A stretch of 64,000 nt of DNA, from contig DHPK01000028.1 of the NCBI GenBank assembly GCA_002407845.1, forward strand, positions 1 to 64,000. The letters run 5' to 3'. The notes beneath the pieces are model-generated. The model was not told where the DNA came from, made no database searches, and saw only the letters and a list, made by a program, of their open reading frames with translations. The stretch comes from Leptolinea sp. UBA5366 (GTDB lineage: Bacteria; Chloroflexota; Anaerolineae; Anaerolineales; Anaerolineaceae). Positions 8,843-17,873 of the stretch are shown here, in pieces (positions within the stretch are counted from its first letter, which is position 1; every line of letters starts with the position of its first letter). The translations under genes were made by a program, and so were the position numbers.

Positions 8843-9658
8843 ATGACTTTTAACGAAAAAGATTTACTCGAAAAAATCGTCAGGCGGCTGCGATTCTGGT
8901 TTATGACAGCCATCGTGCTGGTCCTGATTTTATGTTTAGCCGCAGTCGTAAAAGCAGCTCCTGAACAGCAAGCGCTGACCTCCCCAACACCAGATTATGA
9001 CGGAAATATCTTATACACCGTCTCCGAGATGGACACCTGTTTGAGCATCTCGCTCAAGATGGGCGTTGACATCGAAACGCTGCGGACGCTGAATAACCTT
9101 GACGTCAACTGCACGCTGATCGCCGGAACGAGAATTCTGCTGGGGCGCGTGCTGACCGCCACGCCTACGGCTGGGCCTTCCCCGACCCCGACGCTCGTCC
9201 TGCCGACTCCGACACCTTATAACGGATCAGCCGAACTTTGCATCTACCTGTTCGAAGATATCAATGGGAACGCCAAAGCCGAAGAAACTGAGCGGGGAAT
9301 CGCCGGCGGCGCTGTCAGCGTCACCAAACGCGGCGGAACAGAAAATTTCACCGGTCTGACTACCGGTGTTGACCTATTATGCTTCCCGGAAGTGCCAGAG
9401 GGCGATTACAACATTAGTATCGCGCCGCCAAACGAATTTAATCCGACCACCAACATGAACTATGCGCTCAAAGTCCAGGCTGGCGACACAACGCAGGTCA
9501 ACTTCGGCGCACAAAAACAAGCTGCTTTTGAGGATGCTGTGGTTGTCCAGACGCAGCAGACGCGGAAATCGCCGCTGCTGGCAATCGCTGGAATGGGACT
9601 GATCGGGGTTGGGATTGTGATCGTGGTCATATTCGGTATTCTCCGCCGCCGGGATTGA
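8843..9658 (+). CDS. Membrane protein with LysM and SdrD/Cna-B-like domains
   Basis: A 271-residue protein with two membrane helices (about 18-38 and 243-266), so both ends are in or near the cytoplasm and the middle is outside. The external part has a LysM-like domain at 57-101 (YTVSEMDTCLSISLKMGV, then TLIAGTRILLG), a Pro/Thr linker at 105-126, and a SdrD B-type domain at about 130-222 (LFEDINGNAKAEETERGI is its characteristic calcium-site sequence). LysM binds glycan strands of peptidoglycan. The protein probably sits at the wall-membrane interface. No SD sequence precedes the ATG; see the leaderless promoter at 8828-8842. Confidence 0.75.
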   Translation: MTFNEKDLLEKIVRRLRFWFMTAIVLVLILCLAAVVKAAPEQQALTSPTPDYDGNILYTVSEMDTCLSISLKMGVDIETLRTLNNLDVNCTLIAGTRILLGRVLTATPTAGPSPTPTLVLPTPTPYNGSAELCIYLFEDINGNAKAEETERGIAGGAVSVTKRGGTENFTGLTTGVDLLCFPEVPEGDYNISIAPPNEFNPTTNMNYALKVQAGDTTQVNFGAQKQAAFEDAVVVQTQQTRKSPLLAIAGMGLIGVGIVIVVIFGILRRRD

Positions 9659-9677
9659 CCAGATATGTGGGAGCTTC

Positions 9678-10634
9678 GTGGCAAGAGTTAGACCGTTCAG
9701 ATTTTATGACGCCCGTTTTTTCCTGGATAAGGAAATAAAATATTACTGCCTTTCAAATCGGATCCGTTTCACCACCAACCAATTTTCAATGGTCAATTGC
9801 TTTTTGGACGCGCTGAATCCGGTCGCGGGGAGTTGTCTGGCTGTCACGTTCGGTTCTCATCTTGCCTATTACTGGGGAGGACAAGCCGCATTTGACAACA
9901 AGAACGCAACAGGCTGGTTCAACTGGCTGGCGGCTGGAAAAAATGCCAGCAATTCTAATCTGCTGGAACTGATCGAATTTTTAACTGCTCAGGCAGGACA
10001 GGAAGGCATGCGGCAATGCGCCGTCGTGCTGGACGAAAGCCATTGGGTCACTGGGTCGTTTCGGCAAAACGGGTTTGGTGTCTATGCGAAGCAGTCAGTC
10101 TGGCAATTCACCGGACCTTTTCCGTCAGACCTGCCGGAAGACTGGCAGTCAGTCACTCCGACGCCGTTTGACGAATATGACCGATTTTATGAATCGCAGA
10201 TCACTCCGCTGATCCGCCGCCTCGGTTCAAACTGGCGGCAAAATACGCTTTATGCGCTCAAGAAAGACGGAATGATTCTGGCGACCGCGAAAGCCTCTGC
10301 CAGCGCCCCCTGCAGCCGCGTTTACCTCGAGCCGATTTTTCATCCGGCTGTGGATAATCCAGCAAACCTGCTCTTCAGTCTGGCAAAAAAGCTGTGCAGC
10401 GCCGGGCAGCAGGAGATTAATGTCCTGATCCCCGGTTTTCAGGCATGGGTCGCCGATTCCTTGCGTGATGAAGGGTTTGCACCCGTTAGCCGCCAAATAT
10501 TGTTTGTAAAAAACCTTGCCGTCACTGCTGCAGAAGAAAAAAAGCTGCTGCCAATCGAGCACAGCAAACTCCAGCCAGCAGGACCGGCATCCATTCAACT
10601 TAATCAAAGGGAAAATGAACCATTACGAAAATAA
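9678..10634 (+). CDS. GNAT-like acetyltransferase-fold protein, function unknown
   Basis: A 318-residue cytoplasmic protein. The start is a GTG with GGGAG four bases upstream; the first ATG would be at residue 38. The sequence resembles a double GNAT fold: an N-terminal half around LAYYWGGQ, and a C-terminal half ending in IPGFQAWVADSLRDEGFAP, a common closing segment of GNAT domains. I see no canonical acetyl-CoA Q/RxxGxG/A loop, so it may be a degenerate member. It ends 20 bases inside the following ATPase gene, which suggests translational coupling. The assignment is moderate and the substrate is unknown. Confidence 0.5.
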   Translation: MARVRPFRFYDARFFLDKEIKYYCLSNRIRFTTNQFSMVNCFLDALNPVAGSCLAVTFGSHLAYYWGGQAAFDNKNATGWFNWLAAGKNASNSNLLELIEFLTAQAGQEGMRQCAVVLDESHWVTGSFRQNGFGVYAKQSVWQFTGPFPSDLPEDWQSVTPTPFDEYDRFYESQITPLIRRLGSNWRQNTLYALKKDGMILATAKASASAPCSRVYLEPIFHPAVDNPANLLFSLAKKLCSAGQQEINVLIPGFQAWVADSLRDEGFAPVSRQILFVKNLAVTAAEEKKLLPIEHSKLQPAGPASIQLNQRENEPLRK

Positions 10635-12306
10635 TACCGAAGATATCCACGAGCTGGTAAGTGTCTTTCCGGAAAAAATCAGCAGTCAGCTGGCATTGAC
10701 CGGACGGTTCAATGACTTGCTCGAAGTCGTGTTTGACATCGGCAGACAGCCAATCGCGCGTTACGTAGACGGAGAAATTGAACTGTCGCTTGACGAGGTC
10801 ACGCAGGAAGACATTGAATATATCACCTCCCGGATTGGAGATTTCGATCTCGATAACCGTGCCGGTATGGAACGGACGCTGCATCGAATTTCCGCCATCC
10901 GCAATCGCAAAGGAAAGATCATTGGACTAACCTGCCGCGTCGGCAGAGCAGTTTTCGGCACACTTGAAATTATTCAGGATTATGTCTCGCTGAATAAAAG
11001 CATTCTGATTCTGGGAAAACCGGGGATCGGGAAGACCACCATGCTGCGCGAAGCAGCCCGAGTGCTGGCAGAAAAGAAGCGTGTTGTGATCGTCGACACG
11101 TCCAACGAGATCGGCGGGGACGGCGACGTGCCTCATCCGGCAGTCGGCAAAGCCCGGCGGATGCAGGTGCCGAAGCCCTCGCTTCAGCACGAAGTTATGA
11201 TCGAAGCGGTCGAAAATCACAATCCTGAAGTGATCGTGATCGATGAAATTGGACGCGAGCTGGAAGCGCTGGCAGCGCGCACGATCGCCGAACGCGGCGT
11301 TCAGCTGATCGGCACTGCCCATGGGCAGAAGATCGGCAACCTGCTGATGAACCCGACCCTGTCCGACCTGATCGGCGGCATTGAATCGGTCACGCTGTCT
11401 GATGAAGAAGCCAGACGGCGCGGCACGCAGAAAACTGTGCTCGAGCGCCGCTCGCCCCCGACCTTTGATGTCCTGGTAGAAATCGTCGAACGTGACAGCG
11501 TCATCGTCTATCCTGACGTCGCTGAAGCGGTGGACGCACTGGTGCGCGGCATCGAATTAAACCCGCAGCAGCGCCGAAAGAACGCCGCAGGAAAAATCAT
11601 TTCTGAAAAAGCAGCGGCGCCAGTGCTGGAAGGCAACGGATTTCATGGCGGGGATTCGGCTCAGCAATCGAACCAGTCCCGCCAAAAACGAAATATCATT
11701 CAAATTTCGGGACGCAGCAAACCGGACAACTTTTTTCAGCCGGAAAAACGGCGCCCCAATTCTGCAGCCAAAAGCACGATGCCCGAGCGGATCGTCGAAG
11801 ATGATGAGCTGGCGGACAGGATCGAAGCCTCCCGCAAAAAAGTGCGCGTCTATCCGCACGGCGTTGCCCGAAACCGTCTGATTCAGGCGGCGGAACGCCT
11901 GGGCGTTTCAGTAGAGATCGTCAACCAAATTGAAGATACCGACGTTGTCATGACGCTCAAACCTTATTATCGCAGCCGGCAGCGGCTGATCGTTGACGCG
12001 GAAGAACGCAATATACCGATCTACGTCCTGCGATCGAACACCATTAATCAGCTTGAGTATTCGCTGGCTGACCTGTTCAATGTAGCGGTGAAAAAGCAGA
12101 GCGGCGGCTGGAGCGAAGCGGAAAGGGAAGCGCTTGACGCGATTCAAGCCATCCGCAGCGGGGAAGCCGTCTGGGCAGACCTGTCGCCCGCTGACCGCGC
12201 GACCCGTCAAATGCAGCACGAACTGGTTCAGCATGCCGGATTGCTATCGCAATCTTACGGCAAAGAACCCCGACGCAGAATCAGAATCTTTCAAAATCCG
12301 GAGTAG
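10615..12306 (+). CDS. R3H-domain AAA ATPase (SpoIIIAA/Ycf45-like)
   Basis: A 563-residue cytoplasmic protein. The start is the ATG at 10615 preceded by AAAGG; an upstream ATG in the same frame lies deep inside the previous gene and has no ribosome site. An N-terminal region is followed by an ATPase core with Walker A GKPGIGKTT at 134-142 and Walker B VIVIDEIGRE, as in the SpoIIIAA-like ATPases of cyanobacteria and chloroplasts (Ycf45). A low-complexity linker lies near 350-410. The C terminus has an R3H single-stranded nucleic acid binding motif (RQMQHELVQHAGLLSQSYG). The family is named from homology to sporulation ATPases, but its role outside sporulation is unknown. Nucleic acid binding is expected. 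Confidence 0.85.
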   Translation: MNHYENNTEDIHELVSVFPEKISSQLALTGRFNDLLEVVFDIGRQPIARYVDGEIELSLDEVTQEDIEYITSRIGDFDLDNRAGMERTLHRISAIRNRKGKIIGLTCRVGRAVFGTLEIIQDYVSLNKSILILGKPGIGKTTMLREAARVLAEKKRVVIVDTSNEIGGDGDVPHPAVGKARRMQVPKPSLQHEVMIEAVENHNPEVIVIDEIGRELEALAARTIAERGVQLIGTAHGQKIGNLLMNPTLSDLIGGIESVTLSDEEARRRGTQKTVLERRSPPTFDVLVEIVERDSVIVYPDVAEAVDALVRGIELNPQQRRKNAAGKIISEKAAAPVLEGNGFHGGDSAQQSNQSRQKRNIIQISGRSKPDNFFQPEKRRPNSAAKSTMPERIVEDDELADRIEASRKKVRVYPHGVARNRLIQAAERLGVSVEIVNQIEDTDVVMTLKPYYRSRQRLIVDAEERNIPIYVLRSNTINQLEYSLADLFNVAVKKQSGGWSEAEREALDAIQAIRSGEAVWADLSPADRATRQMQHELVQHAGLLSQSYGKEPRRRIRIFQNPE

Positions 12307-12310
12307 GCGC

Positions 12311-12955
12311 ATGTTTATCACTTTTGAAGGTCCGGACGGTTCCGGCAAGACAACTCAGATTAAAGCGATCGGCAGCGAGCTGCAGGCGAAGGGATACGAT
12401 ATCATCTACACACGCGAACCGGGCGGCACAGAGATCAGCGACCAGATCCGCGAGATCATCATGAACATGAAAAACAAACGCATGGCTCCGCGCACCGAGA
12501 TTCTGCTCTTTTGTTCCGCGCGCGCTCAGCTCGTCGAAGAGCTGATCCGGCCGGCGCTCGATGCTGGAAAAATCGTCATCAGCGACCGTTATGCCGATTC
12601 AACGCTGGCTTATCAGGGGTACGGACATGGCTATGATCAAGATGTTCTCATTCAGCTGCTGAATTTTGCGACCGGCGGTTTATGGCCTGACCTGACACTG
12701 CTGCTCGATATTTCTGCTGAAAAGGGGCTGCAGCGGCGGCTGACCAATCAGGAAGAATGGAACCGGATGGACGACTATCAGCTGGCATTTCATGAGCGCG
12801 TCCGCGAAGGCTACCATGCCCTGGCTGCTGCTGATCCGGCTCGCTGGCAGCGCATAGACGCGGATCAGCCAGCAGCGATCATCACCCGCCAGATCAGCGC
12901 TGTCATCGAAAAAAGACTGGTGCAATCCATCGGCAAGCGAAAGAATCCAGATTAA
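12311..12955 (+). CDS. tmk: Thymidylate kinase
   Basis: A 214-residue enzyme converting dTMP to dTDP. The P-loop is FEGPDGSGKTTQ at residues 5-16, the DRYADSTLAYQG segment binds dTMP, and a LID-like region follows. The longer in-frame ORF begins far inside the previous gene, but the ATG at 12311 has GGAG eight bases upstream and starts the family's normal MFITFEG sequence. It is four bases from the stop of the R3H ATPase gene and is the last gene of the operon. Confidence 0.95.
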   Translation: MFITFEGPDGSGKTTQIKAIGSELQAKGYDIIYTREPGGTEISDQIREIIMNMKNKRMAPRTEILLFCSARAQLVEELIRPALDAGKIVISDRYADSTLAYQGYGHGYDQDVLIQLLNFATGGLWPDLTLLLDISAEKGLQRRLTNQEEWNRMDDYQLAFHERVREGYHALAAADPARWQRIDADQPAAIITRQISAVIEKRLVQSIGKRKNPD

Positions 12956-12982
12956 CAATCTGTTAAATATACTTATTTAGGA

Positions 12983-12988
12983 TAAAAT
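12983..12988 (+). promoter_or_regulatory. Candidate -10 for the DsbA-cyclophilin gene
   Basis: TAAAAT lies 36 bases before the ATG at 13024, in the 68-base gap after tmk. The -35 region (CTGTTA, spacer 17) is poor. AAAGGAAA gives a good ribosome site just before the start. Confidence 0.35.
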
Positions 12989-13023
12989 CATTCTGTGTCA
13001 GACAATTTTGAAAGGAAATAATT

Positions 13024-14328
13024 ATGCAGAAAAAGACATTTGGATTGATCTTTCTGACAGTTTTATTGAGCCTGACTGCCGTTTCGGCTGTTCTGGCTGC
13101 TGATGAATGGGTTCCATACGAACCCGCCGCCGCGACCGGTGAACAGATGCAGTGCGTGATCGTCGAGCCGTTGGGGCCGAATGAACAAATAACTGCGGCA
13201 CTGCCGCCGATTACTGACGAAGACTGGAGCATCGGTCCTGAAGACGCTCCGCTCACAATTCTCGAATATGCTGATTTCGAATGTCCTTACTGTGCGAATG
13301 CCGGTCTGGGGCTGATCGAGTTCCAGCAGAAATATGCGGATGAGGTTCGGTATGTTTACCGCCATTTCCCGCTTGATTACCACACCAAAGCACCGATGGC
13401 AGCTTATGCCGCGGATGCTGCCGGCGTTCAGGGACTTTTCTTTGAAGCCGAACATTTGCTTTACGCTCAGCGCGACGCTTGGATTTCACTGGCAACGCTC
13501 GATGACTTCGAAGCCTGGATCAAAAAGACCTTCGAAGCCGAAATCCCGGGACTTGATTTTGAAAAGTGGCAGACTGATTTTGCAGATGCTGACCTGCGTG
13601 CCAAAGTGGACGGCGCCTTTGATGAAGTTGCCGCGACCGGCGTTGTCGGTGGCACGCCGACTATCTTCCTGAACTTCAACGGGTATCAAGGCGGGATCGA
13701 CGAAGCATCCCTGCGAAAATTCCTCGAATTCTTCAAGCTGCAGTCGAAAACTTACGCCGAATGTCCGCCGATGCTGGTTCAGCCGGATGAATCGTACCGC
13801 GCAGTTGTCGACACCACCAAAGGGCAGTTTGTGATTGACCTTTATGCTGACGTAGCGCCGCTGGCAGTGAATAACTTCATTTTCCTGGCGCGTGAAGGCT
13901 GGTTTGACGGAATCACTTTCCATCGCATTGTCCAGGGCTTTGTCGCCCAGACCGGCGACCCGAGCGCATCCGGGCTGGGAACGCCCGGCTACCAATTTGC
14001 TACTGAGACCCATGATGTCAAATATGGCGAGCCCGGCATGGTCGGGATGGCAAACTCAGGCGCGGATAAAAACGGCAGCCAATTCTTCATCACCTTCAAT
14101 CTGCATGATTATTACCTGCAGTCAATCAAAGCAGCGAATGACAATGTGAAGGATGAAGCTGAAAAGATGACCGACGAACAGGTTGAAGAAGAAGTTCAGA
14201 AACAGCTTGAAACCATGTCTTCAAATTACACAATCTTCGGCAAAGTCACCGAGGGGTATGAAAAAGCGGAAGCATTGACTTCCTCTGATGTTATTCTGAC
14301 CATCAAAATCGAATCTAAAGCGAAATAA
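13024..14328 (+). CDS. Exported DsbA-like thioredoxin fused to cyclophilin peptidyl-prolyl isomerase
   Basis: A 434-residue exported protein that joins two folding catalysts. Residues 1-26 are a signal peptide ending AVLAA. Residues about 65-245 form a DsbA/thioredoxin_4 domain with the active site CPYC at 87-90 and the cis-Pro region GGTPTIFL. Residues about 256-434 form a cyclophilin domain (YADVAPLAVNNF, GITFHRIVQGFVAQTGDP, NGSQFFITF). A charged insertion of about 35 residues (DNVKDEAEKMTDEQVEEE) sits near the cyclophilin end. It would catalyse disulfide exchange and proline isomerisation on secreted proteins. Membership of each domain is clear; combined function is inferred. It follows tmk but has its own leader. 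Confidence 0.9.
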   Translation: MQKKTFGLIFLTVLLSLTAVSAVLAADEWVPYEPAAATGEQMQCVIVEPLGPNEQITAALPPITDEDWSIGPEDAPLTILEYADFECPYCANAGLGLIEFQQKYADEVRYVYRHFPLDYHTKAPMAAYAADAAGVQGLFFEAEHLLYAQRDAWISLATLDDFEAWIKKTFEAEIPGLDFEKWQTDFADADLRAKVDGAFDEVAATGVVGGTPTIFLNFNGYQGGIDEASLRKFLEFFKLQSKTYAECPPMLVQPDESYRAVVDTTKGQFVIDLYADVAPLAVNNFIFLAREGWFDGITFHRIVQGFVAQTGDPSASGLGTPGYQFATETHDVKYGEPGMVGMANSGADKNGSQFFITFNLHDYYLQSIKAANDNVKDEAEKMTDEQVEEEVQKQLETMSSNYTIFGKVTEGYEKAEALTSSDVILTIKIESKAK

Positions 14329-14338
14329 ACAGTCTAAA

Positions 14339-14370
14339 GATCAGGCGTCATCAGCTGATGACGCCTGATC
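14339..14370 (+). terminator. Perfect palindromic hairpin after the DsbA-cyclophilin gene
   Basis: Fourteen bases GATCAGGCGTCATC pair exactly with GATGACGCCTGATC around an AGCT centre. The downstream GTGTTATTAT is only weakly T-rich, so it may be a partial terminator or an mRNA-stabilising stem. The next gene starts 20 bases later. Confidence 0.6.
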
Positions 14371-14389
14371 GTGTTATTATGAGGAAAGA

Positions 14390-15082
14390 ATGAAGAGAAA
14401 ATCAATTTTCAAAATTTTAGATGTTGCATACAGTGCTCTGACCCACTCTTCATTTATTAACTCAGAGTTTTTACCCAAAACCGGACCGCTGATTCTGGCA
14501 ACCAATCACATGAGCCGCCTCGATTTCCCGCTATTTGGGAAAAAGGAATTCCGCGATGACTGGACTGCCCTGGTCGCCGATTCTTACAAGTCCTGGCCGG
14601 TTTTCAATAAAATTGTCGATGATATCGGCATGATTTGGATCGACCGTACGAAAGCTGACTTTACCGCTTTCAAACAAGCCTTTTCCTGGCTTAAAGAGGG
14701 AAAATTATTGGTGCTCGCTCCGGAAGGAACGCGCAGCCGCACTGCCCAGCTGCTCAAAGCCAAATCGGGCATTGTCCTGCTGGCGATGAAATCAGGCGTC
14801 CCGGTCTGCACCGGCAGTGTGACCGGAACAGAAAATTTCATGAACGAATTCCGTCATTTCAGGAAACCGAGAATCAGCATGCGGTTCAGTCCGCCTTACG
14901 TCATGCCGAAAGTTGACCCTGATCATCGGGATGAATCGCTTGAAGCCGCGACCGATGACCTGATGTGCCGAATCGCTGCCATGCTGCCTGATAAATATCA
15001 CGGTTACTATAAAGACAACCCAAGAATCAATCAGCTGAGAGAAGAATGGCAATCCGTTCCGGATTTGAAACTTCCTGAATAG
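14390..15082 (+). CDS. 1-acyl-sn-glycerol-3-phosphate acyltransferase (PlsC family)
   Basis: A 230-residue membrane-associated acyltransferase. The catalytic NHMSRLD (NHx4D) motif is near residues 39-45, and the substrate motif APEGTRSR is near 113-120. It would transfer an acyl chain to lysophosphatidic acid in phospholipid synthesis. The length is typical. The ATG has GAGGAAAG immediately upstream. It lies between a hairpin and the rho leader, so it is probably expressed as a single gene or by read-through from 13024. Confidence 0.88.
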   Translation: MKRKSIFKILDVAYSALTHSSFINSEFLPKTGPLILATNHMSRLDFPLFGKKEFRDDWTALVADSYKSWPVFNKIVDDIGMIWIDRTKADFTAFKQAFSWLKEGKLLVLAPEGTRSRTAQLLKAKSGIVLLAMKSGVPVCTGSVTGTENFMNEFRHFRKPRISMRFSPPYVMPKVDPDHRDESLEAATDDLMCRIAAMLPDKYHGYYKDNPRINQLREEWQSVPDLKLPE

Positions 15083-15110
15083 TTGTAACGTATAAGTATT
15101 GAACATTAAT

Positions 15111-15140
15111 TTAGTTGATCATTGTTTTTCATGCTATAAT
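15111..15140 (+). promoter_or_regulatory. Extended -10 promoter for rho with long leader
   Basis: TGCTATAAT at 15132-15140 is a perfect extended -10 element. The -35 region is weak (TTAGTT, spacer 18). Transcription would begin near 15147, leaving a leader of about 227 bases before the rho start. The leader contains an 8-bp hairpin (TGCAAAAA at 15259-15266 with TTTTTGCA at 15273-15280). Confidence 0.55.
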
Positions 15141-15373
15141 CTGAAAGCCGCACTGTAAATAAATGTGAATAAAATTGAAACAAGAAAGTTGAAACACCTT
15201 CCAAATTGATGCTGAGTTGGAGCGACCTCCCAAAATATAGTCTGCTGAATTAATAAATTGCAAAAAATCTCATTTTTGCATCTTTACCTGCTTGGATGAG
15301 GGTGCATATTTTCAAAAAAATCATTTGAATTAAAACAAATAACCTTAACTCTATTACCCAGGATAAACCATCT

Positions 15374-16648
15374 ATGAAAAAAGAATCACTTGTTAACATG
15401 TCGCTGTCTGAACTGCGAAAAATCGCCAAAGGATTGGAAATTCCCAATTCGCAAAGGCTCAAAAAGGACAACCTCGTAGTCAGAATTCGGCAGGCGCAGG
15501 GAGAAAAAGAGGGGATAGAAATCCGCGGAGGAATCCTTGAAATCCTGAATGAAGGCATTGGATTTCTGCGCGCAAACTATCAGATCAGCGCTGAAGACGT
15601 TTATGTCTCTCAGGCGCAGCTCCGGCGTTATCACCTCCGCAGCGGAGATCAGGTGATCGGAGTGGTTCGTCCGCCGCGGGATTCCGAACGCCATTACGGG
15701 CTGCTGAAAGTTGAATCGATCAACGGTCTCACCCCGGAAGAAGCCAAGGACCGCAAAGCATTTGAATCGATGACACCGATCTTCCCGAATGATCGTTTCA
15801 ACATCGAATATGATCCGAGCAGTCATGCCACCCGGCTGATTGACCTGATCGCGCCGATCGGGCGCGGGCAGCGCGGCATGATCGTCTCTCCGCCAAAAGC
15901 AGGAAAGACCACCATTTTGAAACAGGTCGCCAATGCGATTTCCTCCAGTTATCCGGATGTCCATCTGATCATCGCCCTGATCGGCGAACGGCCAGAAGAA
16001 GTCACGGACATGGATCGCTCAGTTGACGCAGAAGTGGTCGCCTCTACGTTTGACGAGCCGGTCAACCAGCATGTGCGCACCTCTGAAATCACACTCGAAC
16101 GGGCAAAGCGCCTGGTCGAAGTCGGCAAAGACGTGGTGATCTTGCTGGACAGTTTGACCAGACTTGCAAGGGCTTATAATATGGTTGTGAACCCTTCCGG
16201 CAGAACGCTGTCCGGCGGGATGGATCCATCTGCGATGTATCCGCCCAAACGCTTTTTCGGCGCTGCGCGGAACTTGGAAGAAGGTGGATCGCTGACGATC
16301 TTAGCAACCGCGCTGGTGGACACCGGCTCACGGCTGGATGACGTCGTTTATGAGGAATTCAAAGGAACCGGGAATATGGAACTCCATCTTTCCCGTAAGC
16401 TGCAGGAGCGCAGAATCTTCCCGGCAATCGATATTGAAAAATCGGGCACGCGCCGTGAAGACTTGCTGCTGGGGCCGGATCTGCTCCCAAGAGTCTGGCT
16501 GATGCGGCGGATGTACATGCAGATGATCGGCCAGCAGCCGCAAGGCGCAGGCATGGACACTGCAATCGCCACCGAAGCCATTATTCAGCGGATGGCGAAA
16601 TCTAAGACCAACATCGAATTCCTCGAGAATTTGACGGAGGATATGTGA
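15374..16648 (+). CDS. rho: Transcription termination factor Rho
   Basis: A 424-residue hexameric RNA helicase that ends transcripts. The N-terminal Rho domain has SLSELRKIAKGLEI, and the RNA-binding region contains GFLRANYQISAEDVYVS. The ATPase core holds Walker A PPKAGKTT near 173-180, Walker B VVILLDSLTRLARA, and the Q/R-loop regions of the family. Length matches E. coli Rho. A long leader upstream may serve in autoregulation, as known for E. coli rho, but this is inferred. The stop overlaps the next start as GTGA. Confidence 0.97.
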   Translation: MKKESLVNMSLSELRKIAKGLEIPNSQRLKKDNLVVRIRQAQGEKEGIEIRGGILEILNEGIGFLRANYQISAEDVYVSQAQLRRYHLRSGDQVIGVVRPPRDSERHYGLLKVESINGLTPEEAKDRKAFESMTPIFPNDRFNIEYDPSSHATRLIDLIAPIGRGQRGMIVSPPKAGKTTILKQVANAISSSYPDVHLIIALIGERPEEVTDMDRSVDAEVVASTFDEPVNQHVRTSEITLERAKRLVEVGKDVVILLDSLTRLARAYNMVVNPSGRTLSGGMDPSAMYPPKRFFGAARNLEEGGSLTILATALVDTGSRLDDVVYEEFKGTGNMELHLSRKLQERRIFPAIDIEKSGTRREDLLLGPDLLPRVWLMRRMYMQMIGQQPQGAGMDTAIATEAIIQRMAKSKTNIEFLENLTEDM

Positions 16649-17745
16649 GATTGAACTCGGGAATGCCTGAGAGGAAAAAGAAAACTCCTGTCTGGCTCCC
16701 ACCCCTTTTATGGGTTATTGCATTAGGATGTGTTTTTTTCATGGGCGTCGTGATCGCACAGAGGACACCCGTGATTCGCGGAACAGCTGATCAGAACGCA
16801 AATGCCGAACAGCTCGGAGAAATGCTGGTCGATCAGGCGGAATCAAACCCCGAACTTCCGGACACATTGAACCCGATCACAGTCAGCGGCACGCGGGCAG
16901 TTCTGCGGCAGTCAAAACTGACAACCAGCAAACCGGAACGCGGCAACAGTGAACCGCAGACTTACACGATTAAACAGGGCGATTCCATCTACGGCATCGC
17001 CAGAAAGTTTGATCTTAAACCGGAGACCATCCTCTGGTCGAATTACAACGTTCTGTATGATGATGCGCACAATATTTCGGTCGGTGAAGAGCTGGTCATC
17101 CCTCCCGGAGACGGCATTTATTACGAATGGAAAGACAATGATGTTCTTCAAAAAATCGCCGATAAATACCGCGTTCAGGTCAAGGAAATTTTAGCCTACC
17201 CCGCCAACTATCTGGATATTACCAACCCTGTCATCAAAACCGGCGACTTCGTCATGCTGCCCGGCGGATATCGGGAAACTGCCGTCATCAGCCCGGTCGT
17301 TTTTGAATATTCCAAAAACTCAGGCGTGAAAAAAGTTATCTCCGGACCCGGCGGCTGCGCCTGGGACTATCGCGGGTACGGCAACGGATCATTCGTCTGG
17401 CCGACTGCCAGCCATTCAGTCTCCGGCAACGATTTCTGGTCAGGGCACATGGGACTTGATATTGCGACCGTTGACGGCGGTCCAATTTATGCCACGGACG
17501 GCGGAACAGTCATATACGCCGGATCAATCGGCGGCGGATACGGTATCATGGTAATGATTGACCACGGCAATGGTTATCAGAGCCTCTATGGTCACTTGTC
17601 ATCCACTGCAGTCAGCTGCGGCCAAGCCGTTTCGCAGGGTCAGCTGATTGCGTATGGCGGCAGCACAGGAAATTCAACCGGACCTCACCTTCATTTCGAA
17701 GTCCGTTACGGCGGGGGGGATGTGAATCCCTGGAATATCTTGTAA
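16645..17745 (+). CDS. LysM-containing M23 family metallopeptidase
   Basis: A 366-residue membrane-anchored murein hydrolase. The start is a GTG at 16645 with GGAGG four bases before it, overlapping the rho stop; an ATG at 16663 is the alternative. A membrane helix covers about 17-40. Two LysM-like modules follow (about 108-153, YTIKQGDSIYGIARKFDL, and about 157-208). The M23 endopeptidase domain occupies 260-366 with HxxxD in GHMGLDIA and HLHFE near 348-352, the zinc ligands. It would cleave peptidoglycan cross-links. Coupling to rho may have no functional meaning. Confidence 0.9.
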   Translation: MRLNSGMPERKKKTPVWLPPLLWVIALGCVFFMGVVIAQRTPVIRGTADQNANAEQLGEMLVDQAESNPELPDTLNPITVSGTRAVLRQSKLTTSKPERGNSEPQTYTIKQGDSIYGIARKFDLKPETILWSNYNVLYDDAHNISVGEELVIPPGDGIYYEWKDNDVLQKIADKYRVQVKEILAYPANYLDITNPVIKTGDFVMLPGGYRETAVISPVVFEYSKNSGVKKVISGPGGCAWDYRGYGNGSFVWPTASHSVSGNDFWSGHMGLDIATVDGGPIYATDGGTVIYAGSIGGGYGIMVMIDHGNGYQSLYGHLSSTAVSCGQAVSQGQLIAYGGSTGNSTGPHLHFEVRYGGGDVNPWNIL

Positions 17746-17775
17746 GCGAACGAACCGCTGAACATTTGAATAATT

Positions 17776-17810
17776 AAAGGCTGATTGACAAAAAAGATCG
17801 ATCAGCCTTT
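17776..17810 (+). terminator. Intrinsic terminator after the M23 peptidase
   Basis: AAAGGCTGAT at 17776-17785 pairs with ATCAGCCTTT at 17801-17810 around a 15-base loop, followed by GTCTTG. The T run is short, so strength is uncertain. Confidence 0.65.
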
Positions 17811-17873
17811 GTCTTGAAACAGGATAAAAAACAAGGCAGAAAAACAAAATCCAATAAATTTATATAGGCAGCG

